Shown piece after piece: positions 1-5,252 of a stretch of 5,252 nucleotides of DNA. This DNA is from DATESZ01 sp035283845 (GTDB lineage Bacteria; Desulfobacterota; Syntrophia; Syntrophales; JACQWR01), in the NCBI GenBank assembly GCA_035283845.1, contig DATESZ010000093.1, forward strand, positions 1 to 5,252. The letters run 5' to 3'. Both the position numbers and the translations under genes were made by a program. The notes under the pieces were generated by a model, which did not search any database, was not told the origin of the DNA, and saw nothing but the letters and a program-made list of their open reading frames with translations. The first letter of the stretch is position 1; each line of letters starts with the position of its first letter.

Positions 1-1
1 A

Positions 2-295
2 GCATTATTTGAAGAGCTTTGCTTTGAGAAGGGGCAAATACTTAATCCCTCATTTTTAGATTATAAACTTCCCTTATCTTTGAATACTCCAAAAAGAATA
101 TCAATTGCAGTGGAGTCAATCGATCCGAAAGGCCCCTTTGGGGGTAAGGAGGCCGGCGAAGGGAGCACAGCAACTACAGTGCCGGCTATAGCCAACGCCA
201 TCTATGATGCCATAGGAGTAAGGATAAAGGAGCTTCCCATAACCCCGGAGAAGATTTTAAAGGCCTTAGAAGAGAAAAAAGGCGTCAAGCCATAA
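2..295 (+). CDS. XDH-family molybdopterin-binding subunit, C-terminal fragment
   Basis: This is the last 97 residues of a protein that begins outside the window; the frame is open from base 2 to the TAA at 293-295. The fragment has the C-terminal signature of the large molybdenum-cofactor subunit of xanthine dehydrogenase/aldehyde oxidase-type hydroxylases. A segment GQILNPSFLDYKLP (residues 11-24) is followed by GPFGGKEAGEG (residues 44-54). The Glu at residue 53 of the fragment sits where the family's catalytic base lies, in the GxKGxGE-type motif. The following stretch, with TVPAIANAIYDAIG (59-72), matches the helix usually found near the end of these proteins. Family members hydroxylate or dehydroxylate aromatic heterocycles, aldehydes or aryl-CoA thioesters; the substrate here is unknown. 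The AOR-family gene starts 30 bp downstream, which suggests cotranscription. The family assignment is strong, but most of the gene is not visible. Confidence 0.88.
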   Translation, partial: ALFEELCFEKGQILNPSFLDYKLPLSLNTPKRISIAVESIDPKGPFGGKEAGEGSTATTVPAIANAIYDAIGVRIKELPITPEKILKALEEKKGVKP

Positions 296-325
296 CAATC
301 AGACTAAAGGGAAAGGAGCAGACTT

Positions 326-2062
326 ATGGATAAGATTGCAAGGATTGACATGGGAGCCGCCGGCGGCCCCAAGGTAACGGTGGGGCCGCTGGGTGATTAT
401 GCCGGACTTGCGGGCAGGGCGATGACTTCTTCTGTCATTGCCAAGGAAGTACACCCCCTGGCCCACCCGTTGGGCGCGGAAAATAAGCTGGTCATCGCCC
501 CCGGCATGTTGAGCGGCACCTCCGGCGCTATGACCGGTCGTATTTCTGCGGGCTGCAAAAGCCCCCTGACCGGCGGTATCAAGGAATCCAACGCGGGAGG
601 TCAGTCTTCCCAGGTGATGGCGCGGCTCGGCTATGCTGCCATCATCCTCGAGGGGAAACCGCAAAGTGATGATCTGTACAAGATATATATCAACAAAGAC
701 GGCATCAAGGTAATTGTGGATAACAGTCTCAAGATGCTCGATAACTACCCTCTCATCGAAAAGTTGCGCAAGGAATACGGCGAAAAGGTGGCCTATATGT
801 CCATAGGCTCAGCCGGCGAGCGAAAACTTCTGGCATCCTCCATCGCCTGCACAGACCCGGAATTGCGCCCGACTCGCCACTGTGGGCGCGGCGGCAGCGG
901 CGCGGTCATGGGCGCCAAAGGTGTCAAAGCGATCATCATTGACGATGCCGGAATGACGATGCGCCCCCCCAAGGACCCGGAAAAATACCGGGATGCCAAC
1001 CGCAGATTCGTCGAGGGGCTGCGCAAGCACCCGGTCTCTGGTCAGGGACTGCCCGCTTATGGAACAAACGTCCTTACCAATATCATTAACGAGGCCGGCG
1101 GATACCCAACCTATAACTTTAAGAACGGGCAGTTTGCCGGCGCAGCCAAAATTTGCGGCGAGGCTGAGGCTGATCTGGAAGTCAAGCGGGGCGGACTGGC
1201 TACCCACGGCTGCCATCGCGGCTGCGTGATCCGGTGCTCGGGGGTTTATCACGACAAGGACGGCCATTACCTGACTAAACAACCGGAGTACGAGACGGTT
1301 TGGGCTCATGGCGGTCATTGCGGCATCGATGATCTGGACACCATCGCTCAGCTCGATTTCATGGATGACAATATCGGCGTGGACACCATTGAAATGGGCG
1401 TTGCCCTGGGCGTGGCCATGGATGCAGGAATTATCAAGTTTGGCGATGGCGCGGCGGCCATCAAACTCTTGGAAGAAGTCGGCAAGGGAACGCCGCTGGG
1501 ACGTATCCTCGGCAGCGGCGCGGCTATCACCGGCAAGGTCTTCGGTGTGGAACGGGTACCGGTCGTCAAGGATCAGGCCCTGCCGGCCTACGATCCACGC
1601 GCCATTCAGGGGATCGGTGTTACCTATGCCACCACTACCCAGGGGGCCGACCATACCGCTGGATACGCCATCGGCGCCAATATTCTCAAGGTGGGAGGGG
1701 ATGTGGACCCATTGAAGCCGGAAGGTCAGGTGGATCTCTCCCGCAACTTGCAGATTGCCACCGCCGCCCTCGATTCTACCGGCATGTGCCTCTTCATCGC
1801 CTTTGCCATCATGGATCAGCCGGAAACTTTCCAGGCAATGCTCGACATGCTCGGCGCCTTCTATGGGATCGCCATGACGGGAGACGATGTGGTAGCCCTG
1901 GGTAAGAAAATTCTCTCTGCCGAGCGGGACTTCAACACCCGGGCCGGCTTCACCAAGCAGCACGATCGGCTGCCGCGCTTCTTCTACAACGAACCGATTG
2001 CGCCGCACAACCTTACCTTCCTGGTGAAGGATGAAGAACTGGATCAGGTATTCAACTGGTAG
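326..2062 (+). CDS. Aldehyde:ferredoxin oxidoreductase family protein (tungsten/molybdenum bispterin)
   Basis: A complete 578-residue protein. The family oxidises aldehydes (or catalyses related low-potential reactions) at a tungsto- or molybdo-bispterin centre and passes electrons through one [4Fe-4S] cluster to ferredoxin; it is normally cytoplasmic. The N-terminal pterin-binding domain shows TGRISAGCKSPLTGG (70-84) and GRGGSGAVMGAKGVKAI (187-203). Two pterin-contact motifs of the DxxGx(D/C) type are present: DNIGVD (348-353) and DSTGMC (483-488). Likely cluster ligands are Cys296, Cys300, Cys304 and Cys488. Glu323 in EYET and His443 in GADHTAG probably match the Glu and His near tungsten in Pyrococcus AOR. 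The ATG start has AAAGGAG at 312-318, seven bases upstream. Length is normal for shorter family members. No ferredoxin-like partner gene lies next to it. A MoaD-like gene follows after 59 bp. The sequence is visibly more GC-rich than the genes to the right. The family is certain in my view; the substrate and the metal are not. Confidence 0.95.
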   Translation: MDKIARIDMGAAGGPKVTVGPLGDYAGLAGRAMTSSVIAKEVHPLAHPLGAENKLVIAPGMLSGTSGAMTGRISAGCKSPLTGGIKESNAGGQSSQVMARLGYAAIILEGKPQSDDLYKIYINKDGIKVIVDNSLKMLDNYPLIEKLRKEYGEKVAYMSIGSAGERKLLASSIACTDPELRPTRHCGRGGSGAVMGAKGVKAIIIDDAGMTMRPPKDPEKYRDANRRFVEGLRKHPVSGQGLPAYGTNVLTNIINEAGGYPTYNFKNGQFAGAAKICGEAEADLEVKRGGLATHGCHRGCVIRCSGVYHDKDGHYLTKQPEYETVWAHGGHCGIDDLDTIAQLDFMDDNIGVDTIEMGVALGVAMDAGIIKFGDGAAAIKLLEEVGKGTPLGRILGSGAAITGKVFGVERVPVVKDQALPAYDPRAIQGIGVTYATTTQGADHTAGYAIGANILKVGGDVDPLKPEGQVDLSRNLQIATAALDSTGMCLFIAFAIMDQPETFQAMLDMLGAFYGIAMTGDDVVALGKKILSAERDFNTRAGFTKQHDRLPRFFYNEPIAPHNLTFLVKDEELDQVFNW

Positions 2063-2067
2063 CTATA

Positions 2068-2108
2068 ATGGACTGTAGGGAGAGTTTTAACCCCTCCCTA
2101 CAGTCCAT
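2068..2108 (+). terminator. Terminator-like hairpin without T-tract between AOR and MoaD-like genes
   Basis: The arms at 2068-2082 and 2094-2108 are perfect 15-bp reverse complements (ATGGACTGTAGGGAG and its complement) around an 11-base loop. The hairpin begins five bases after the AOR stop codon. No run of T follows the right arm (the next bases are AGATTAAGG), so it is not a standard intrinsic terminator. It ends 13 bases before the MoaD-like start. It could protect the 3' end of the AOR transcript, mark a processing site, cause partial termination, or limit translation of the small downstream gene. The structure is directly visible; its role is inferred. Confidence 0.55.
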
Positions 2109-2121
2109 AGATTAAGGTGCA

Positions 2122-2370
2122 ATGTTGGAACTTGATATTGGACTCTTTGCCGGGCTACGTTGCCATAATCCCGAACTCCCCGGTTACGGCGAAAATGTCT
2201 TCCGCCTGGAGGCGCCCGAGGGTTTGTCGATCCGCCAACTCCGAAATATTTTGGCGATTGACCTGGCCTTACCTCTGATTGTCGTGGTCAATAATCATCA
2301 TGAAAAAGAAGATTTTGTTCTCCATAACGGTGACCGGGTGGCGATGTTCCCACCCCTGGGCGGTGGATAG
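2122..2370 (+). CDS. MoaD/ThiS-family sulfur carrier protein
   Basis: An 82-residue protein with the shape of a beta-grasp sulfur carrier. It has a beta-strand start (MLELDIGLFAGLR), a helix-like segment around residues 33-45 (APEGLSIRQLRNI), a central VVVNN (residues 54-58) and the closing GDRVAMFPPLGGG (70-82). The C-terminal Gly-Gly is the part that becomes adenylated and thiocarboxylated in MoaD/ThiS proteins; here three glycines end the chain. MoaD supplies the dithiolene sulfur of molybdopterin. Copies beside AOR-family genes are common and are presumed to serve the tungsten or molybdenum bispterin of the neighbouring enzyme. The ATG has AAGG at 2114-2117, only four bases upstream, so the ribosome-binding site is short and rather close. 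The 15-bp hairpin lies immediately before it. No MoaE or MoeB/ThiF partner gene is in the window, so an activating enzyme must be encoded elsewhere. ThiS or a tRNA-thiolation carrier are less likely given the context. Confidence 0.87.
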   Translation: MLELDIGLFAGLRCHNPELPGYGENVFRLEAPEGLSIRQLRNILAIDLALPLIVVVNNHHEKEDFVLHNGDRVAMFPPLGGG

Positions 2371-2413
2371 TTAAGCAGGCAGTTTTATCGGCAAGTTTTA
2401 AGGAGATGAACTG

Positions 2414-2527
2414 GTGCCCCACACACTCCCGGCAAGACTTATTTTAACGATTAGAGTCTCTTGCACAACGTCCTATTTGTCATTGCCAGGAGGCCGGAGG
2501 CCGATGAAACAATCTAACAAGGCTTAA
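2414..2527 (+). pseudogene. Possible 5' remnant of a lost gene (GTG start with strong RBS)
   Basis: AAGGAG at 2400-2405 lies eight bases before a GTG at 2414, a near-ideal ribosome-binding arrangement 43 bp after the MoaD-like stop. The frame reads VPHTLPARLILTI and continues to TAA at 2525-2527, giving 37 residues that I do not recognise. The second half of this frame runs into the palindromic repeat, so that part is unlikely to be original coding sequence. It is in the same frame number as the flavoprotein ORF at 2612, but stops separate them. The simplest reading is that the third gene of the AOR operon began here and its body was lost or displaced. A chance RBS-like string or a tiny real peptide remain possible. 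Confidence 0.25.
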
Positions 2528-2573
2528 TATTAAAGAGATTACCACGGCGTGGAAGCATCGGCCCCTCCCATTC
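2479..2573. repeat. Imperfect palindromic intergenic repeat (REP/MITE-like)
   Basis: The left half starts TGTCATTGCCAGGAGG and ends AACAATCT near 2515. The right half starts AGATTACCACGG at 2536 and ends in CCCCTCCCATTC at 2573. AATCT (2511-2515) pairs with AGATT (2536-2540), and GGCCGATG (2499-2506) is an exact complement of CATCGGCC (2556-2563). From memory, the outline (GTCATTGC-AGGAG ... GA-GCAATCT, then AGATTGCC-CG ... CTCC) resembles a palindromic repeat family dispersed between genes in many bacteria, including Desulfobacterota. This copy is diverged, mainly in the outer right arm. It has no coding capacity of its own. It sits just before the truncated flavoprotein gene. Confidence 0.45.
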
Positions 2574-2611
2574 AAAGTATAATGCTCCTTATACCAATGA
2601 TATGTGAATAG

Positions 2612-4120
2612 ATGCCACCTAGCCCTTCGGAGGTTTTCCCAAGCTGGTCTGCCTCTCTTAGCACCTGGTATTATGAACTAATCTGGGAGGACTTCCCCGA
2701 CTTTAAGGAAAAAGGAGGAGAGCTCTTGTTTTATAAGGGTGGCACCGGTATGGTCTTCAAGGAAGATGACACCTGTTTTGTGATGTATACGAGTGCTCAT
2801 GATCCCACCTGGGAGAAGACTGCCCAGAATGTGGCCAGATTCTCCCAGAAGGATGCAGATACCGTGCTGAAATATGCCAAGGTGTGGGATGATTTCCTCT
2901 ACCCTGAATTCAGGCGCTGGGTATGGACAACGCCCATCGCCGGAAGACCGGATCCCTTTATGCAGAGACTCCTTACTGAAGGTCCCAAATATGGGCTGGA
3001 TCCTCTTTGGGTATATAAATCCTTAATGCAGGCACTGGATGAGCTGTTTGAGAGTGCGGAGATAAAATGCTCCCTCATCAGGGCGTGCTATTCCTGGTGG
3101 GGTGGACCAGCGGATTATCCGGCTACCGGTCTACATGGGTTCATCTACAGTCTGGGGGGATCGAGGGAGTTCGGATTTGTCAAAGGGGGCAGCCATAGTT
3201 CTGCCCATGCCGCCCAGAAGATTGTGGTGGAAAATGGGGGGAAGATCTTCACCAGAAAAGAGGTGGATAAGGGCGTCATCGAAAACGGGAAGGCCAAGGG
3301 AGTTCGATTGATGGATGGTTCTGAGGTAGAGGCCAAGGTAGTGGTCAGCACCCTGAGCCCCCAGTTGCTTTGCTCAAAGTTGATAGGGGAGGAGTATCTC
3401 CCCCAAGGTATAATAGCGAAGATGAGGGCCCTCTGTACCTACATTGCCCCTGATGTATGGTGGTCGGGATGGGCGCTACATGAAGCGCCCAATTATAAGG
3501 CCAGTGGCTTTAATCCCGATATAAACCAGACCTTTTGGGTAGGCTTGGGAGACAAGGACCCCCGGAGTTCGTCCAAGGAGTTCTGGAGGAGGATGCTGGG
3601 AAGGGAATACTCCGGTGCGCCTATAATCGAGGCTGTGCCTGCAGTATGGTGTCATTCTATTGTGGATCCGACCGTTGCCCCTCTTGGAAAACATTCAGCG
3701 GGGACAGAGGTATATACCTGTGCCACTGATCAATTTTCAGGAAAGGAATGGGTTCAATATGAAAGAGCCCATGCAGAATACATGCTCAATAAATGGAGCC
3801 AATATGCACCCAATATGACCAGGGATAACGTTATCGGTTATGATGTAGCAAGTCCCTGGGATATCACCTACAGACTTCCCCAAACCCCGATCCATGGAAC
3901 ATGGAATATACTGGATGGGGTTATTAGCCAGATTGGTTGGAATCGTCCTATACCAGAATTAAGCGATCATCGGACCCCTATAAAGGGTCTTTATGGTACG
4001 GGAAGCGGCTGGCATCCCATGGGCGGTGCCATCGCCAGTGGAGGTTATACCTGCTACAAGGCGATCAGCGAGGATTATGGATTGCGTAAACCATGGGAGG
4101 AGGCAGGGCGGGAGTATTAA
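2612..4120 (+). CDS. 5'-truncated FAD-dependent oxidoreductase (phytoene desaturase/PYROXD2-like)
   Basis: The open frame encodes 502 residues of a COG1233-type flavoprotein. Recognisable parts are ARFSQKDADTVLKYAKVWDDF (75-95), the mid-protein FAD-domain block with GFVKGGSHSSAHAAQKIV (188-205), then GGKIFTRKEV (209-218), GVRLMDGSEVEAKVVVSTLSP (230-250), and the C-terminal flavin-contact motif GLYGTGSGWHPMGGAIASGGY (459-479). The C-terminus looks complete. The N-terminus does not: the family opens with a beta-alpha-beta FAD fold (GxGxxG, then a Glu and GG) about 50 residues before the point where homology begins here (SEVFPSWSASL, 6-16), and this is absent. ATG 2612 follows directly on an in-frame TAG (2609-2611) and has no Shine-Dalgarno sequence. 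Without the fold the product probably cannot bind FAD, so this is likely a pseudogene, although the remaining 1.5 kb has no internal stop, implying recent damage. It is Trp-rich in the presumed substrate region. Substrate unknown. Confidence 0.8.
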   Translation: MPPSPSEVFPSWSASLSTWYYELIWEDFPDFKEKGGELLFYKGGTGMVFKEDDTCFVMYTSAHDPTWEKTAQNVARFSQKDADTVLKYAKVWDDFLYPEFRRWVWTTPIAGRPDPFMQRLLTEGPKYGLDPLWVYKSLMQALDELFESAEIKCSLIRACYSWWGGPADYPATGLHGFIYSLGGSREFGFVKGGSHSSAHAAQKIVVENGGKIFTRKEVDKGVIENGKAKGVRLMDGSEVEAKVVVSTLSPQLLCSKLIGEEYLPQGIIAKMRALCTYIAPDVWWSGWALHEAPNYKASGFNPDINQTFWVGLGDKDPRSSSKEFWRRMLGREYSGAPIIEAVPAVWCHSIVDPTVAPLGKHSAGTEVYTCATDQFSGKEWVQYERAHAEYMLNKWSQYAPNMTRDNVIGYDVASPWDITYRLPQTPIHGTWNILDGVISQIGWNRPIPELSDHRTPIKGLYGTGSGWHPMGGAIASGGYTCYKAISEDYGLRKPWEEAGREY

Positions 4121-4144
4121 CATATGCTATTATAACCATTAACC

Positions 4145-4168
4145 TGATCATTAATGTGATCATTATGA
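4145..4168. promoter_or_regulatory. Tandem TGATCATTA repeats upstream of XDH-family gene
   Basis: Two copies of TGATCATTA, at 4145-4153 and 4157-4165, repeat with a 12-bp period just before the ribosome-binding site of the downstream gene. Each contains the self-complementary TGATCA, so the pair can also form a 6-bp stem with a 6-base loop. The position, in a 61-bp AT-rich gap, would suit an operator or a translational control hairpin. No matching promoter is evident, and chance in an AT-rich gap is possible. Confidence 0.3.
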
Positions 4169-4176
4169 AAGGAGGT
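4168..4176 (+). promoter_or_regulatory. Strong Shine-Dalgarno site that sets the start at 4182
   Basis: AAAGGAGGT is a full match to the anti-Shine-Dalgarno consensus. The ATG at 4182 lies six bases after the GGAGG core and opens the long XDH-family frame. The nearer ATG at 4177 is too close to the site and is out of frame with that coding region, so 4182 is the start. Confidence 0.85.
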
Positions 4177-4181
4177 ATGAG

Positions 4182-5252
4182 ATGGCAGAGTTTTCTATCG
4201 TGGGTAAGAAGACGCCCGATCACGACGCGGTACCAATAGTGACGGGGGAAGCCAAGTATGGGGTGGACGTGGCATTCCCAGGAATGCTTCATGGGAAGGT
4301 CCTTTACAGCCCCTATCCTCACGCCAGGATACTCAATATCGATATTACGAAGGCAGAGAGATTGACGGGGGTGAAGGCGGTCATAACGGGAAAGGACACT
4401 CCAAGGAAACCTTATAAATTTCCTCTTGGTCCTACCCCTGAGGTGATGGACACTTATATTATGACTATAGATAAGGCGCGATACACCGGTGATGCAGTGG
4501 CTACAGTAGCTGCCGTAGACGAGGACACAGCAGAAGAGGCTCTGGATCTCATTGAGGTGGAATATGAAATACTGCCTGTTTTAAATGATCTTGAAGAGGC
4601 AATGAAGCCAGGAGCGATTGAGATTCATGACTACGCAGAAAATAACATTCTCCGTACATTTGTGGACGGGTATGGTGACGTAGAAAAGGGGTTTCAGGAA
4701 TCAGACCATGTGAGGGAGGATACCTTCAAGTTTCCGCTTGCTTCCTATATGCAACCTGAGCCTCAGGGCGGTGTTGCCAGTTATGACGCAGCCTCAGGCA
4801 GGTTTATTTTCTGGTCTGGAGCGGCTTGGGCTTACTCGTTCCGTTCAATTATAGCTTATATGCTGGACGTGCCTTATCACAGGATTAGGGTCATTACGCC
4901 TTTCATAGGTGGTAGTTTTGGTGGTAGAGGAACGTGGGTTTATCCTTCTCACCTTTGTGCTGCTCTTCTTTCAAAAAAGACTGGACGTCCTGTAAAGATT
5001 GTTAACACCAGGGAAGAAGATTTTACACATAGATGTACATATCACAAATCTAAAGTCACGCTGAAGACAGGGTTCAAGAAGGATGGCGCCTTAGTTGCGA
5101 GAGAAGTTGCTATCATTTACGATATTGGGGCTTATAGCGGGTTTGAGGCCAAGATGGGGACTGTATCCAATGCTTGCTGGTTCCATGCGCCCTTTACACT
5201 CCCCAACCTCAAGGTGAAGCTGGTGTTGGTTTTCACCAACACACCTCCCCAT
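4182..5252 (+). CDS. XDH-family molybdopterin-binding subunit, N-terminal part
   Basis: The frame is open from ATG 4182 to the window end, giving 357 residues of a protein usually about 700-800 long. The N-terminal aldehyde oxidase/xanthine dehydrogenase a/b hammerhead domain is clear: VTGEAKYGVDVAFPGMLHGK (20-39), SPYPHARI (43-50), GVKAVITGKD (63-72), then RYTGDAVATVAAVDEDTAEE (100-119) and ALDLIEVEYEILPV (120-133). The molybdenum-cofactor domain follows with PEPQGGVA (192-199, the family's MEPxxxxA region) and FIGGSFGGRG (241-250), the glycine-rich loop that contacts the pterin. Family members are Mo hydroxylases or, for 4-hydroxybenzoyl-CoA reductase, reductive dehydroxylases; the substrate cannot be set from this half. 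The iron-sulfur and FAD subunits are not seen upstream and may lie beyond the window. The gene starts 61 bp after the flavoprotein ORF. It cannot be compared with the left-edge XDH fragment, because the two cover opposite ends. Confidence 0.92.
   Translation, partial: MAEFSIVGKKTPDHDAVPIVTGEAKYGVDVAFPGMLHGKVLYSPYPHARILNIDITKAERLTGVKAVITGKDTPRKPYKFPLGPTPEVMDTYIMTIDKARYTGDAVATVAAVDEDTAEEALDLIEVEYEILPVLNDLEEAMKPGAIEIHDYAENNILRTFVDGYGDVEKGFQESDHVREDTFKFPLASYMQPEPQGGVASYDAASGRFIFWSGAAWAYSFRSIIAYMLDVPYHRIRVITPFIGGSFGGRGTWVYPSHLCAALLSKKTGRPVKIVNTREEDFTHRCTYHKSKVTLKTGFKKDGALVAREVAIIYDIGAYSGFEAKMGTVSNACWFHAPFTLPNLKVKLVLVFTNTPPH

Larger units (their letters stand above)
2371..2611. other. Non-coding junction region between two gene blocks
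   Basis: These 241 bases separate the MoaD-like gene from the truncated flavoprotein ORF. None of the three forward frames carries a GxGxxG dinucleotide-binding motif or any stretch resembling the missing flavoprotein N-terminus. The region contains a good Shine-Dalgarno/GTG pair leading to a short ORF (2414-2527) and an imperfect palindromic repeat (about 2479-2573). An isolated TATAAT at 2578-2583 has no recognisable -35 partner. I see no tRNA-like or strong terminator structure. I interpret it as the scar of a rearrangement or as decayed sequence. Confidence 0.5.

Noticed and set aside
1308..1715. Alternative plus-strand frame of 135 codons inside the AOR gene
   Set aside because: It overlaps conserved AOR motifs in the true frame, has low-complexity content and no ribosome-binding site of note.
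809..2008. Long minus-strand open frame of 399 codons opposite the AOR gene
   Set aside because: It lies wholly within a well-supported AOR coding region on the other strand. The translation shows no recognisable domain, and high GC in the AOR gene readily produces antisense open frames.
2453..2475. GAGTCTCTTGCACAACGTCC as a possible insertion-sequence end
   Set aside because: It vaguely recalls terminal repeats of some IS families, but I found no matching inverted end, target duplication or transposase in the window.
2578..2583. TATAAT box about 30 bases before the flavoprotein ORF
   Set aside because: No TTGACA-like element lies at the proper distance and there is no extended -10. One hexamer in AT-rich sequence is not enough to call a promoter.
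2711..2728. AAAGGAGG followed by an in-frame TTG at 2726 as an alternative flavoprotein start
   Set aside because: The string encodes KEKGGELL in a region that still matches the family, and starting there would remove more conserved sequence. It is probably a codon-driven coincidence, although it could give weak internal initiation.
4065..4322. Minus-strand 85-codon open frame across the flavoprotein-XDH gap
   Set aside because: It overlaps two plus-strand coding regions in antisense and has no recognisable domain or convincing ribosome-binding site.
4182..5252. Naming the XDH-type gene as a 4-hydroxybenzoyl-CoA reductase alpha subunit
   Set aside because: Only the N-terminal half is present and no aromatic-CoA pathway gene is adjacent. 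Family membership is clear but the specific substrate is not.

Overview
The window looks like part of an anaerobic bacterial (possibly archaeal) redox gene cluster. It is built around enzymes that carry a pyranopterin cofactor with tungsten or molybdenum. An aldehyde:ferredoxin oxidoreductase (AOR) family gene next to its own MoaD/ThiS-like gene, together with xanthine-dehydrogenase (XDH) family subunits, fits strict anaerobes such as sulfate-reducing or syntrophic Desulfobacterota. That lineage guess comes from gene content and style only. All genes are on the + strand.

Layout. (1) 2-295 is the C-terminal end of an XDH-family molybdopterin-binding subunit. (2) 326-2062 is a complete 578-residue AOR-family oxidoreductase, 30 bp downstream and led by a strong Shine-Dalgarno sequence. 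(3) 2068-2108 is a perfect 15-bp hairpin with no T-tract, just after the AOR stop. (4) 2122-2370 encodes an 82-residue MoaD/ThiS-like beta-grasp protein ending in Gly-Gly-Gly. (5) 2371-2611 holds no convincing intact gene. It has a well-formed ribosome-binding site leading into a 37-codon dead-end ORF, and an imperfect palindromic repeat resembling dispersed bacterial intergenic repeats. (6) 2612-4120 is a 502-residue FAD-dependent oxidoreductase of the phytoene-desaturase/PYROXD2-like type that lacks the N-terminal dinucleotide-binding segment. (7) 4182-5252 is the N-terminal 357 residues of a second XDH-family molybdopterin-binding subunit, which runs off the window.

How the parts may work together. 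The AOR and the MoaD-like protein form a natural pair: an oxidoreductase with a tungsto- or molybdo-bispterin site, and a small sulfur carrier of the kind used in pterin dithiolene synthesis. The flanking XDH-type subunits use the same basic pterin. The left half (XDH tail, AOR, MoaD) reads as one operon. The right half (truncated flavoprotein, XDH subunit) looks like a second, less GC-rich block. The boundary between them coincides with the repeat and with the missing 5' end of the flavoprotein gene, so I infer a deletion, insertion or recombination there, or an assembly join. Substrates cannot be assigned from this sequence, and no ferredoxin, iron-sulfur subunit or XDH-type FAD subunit gene lies in the window.
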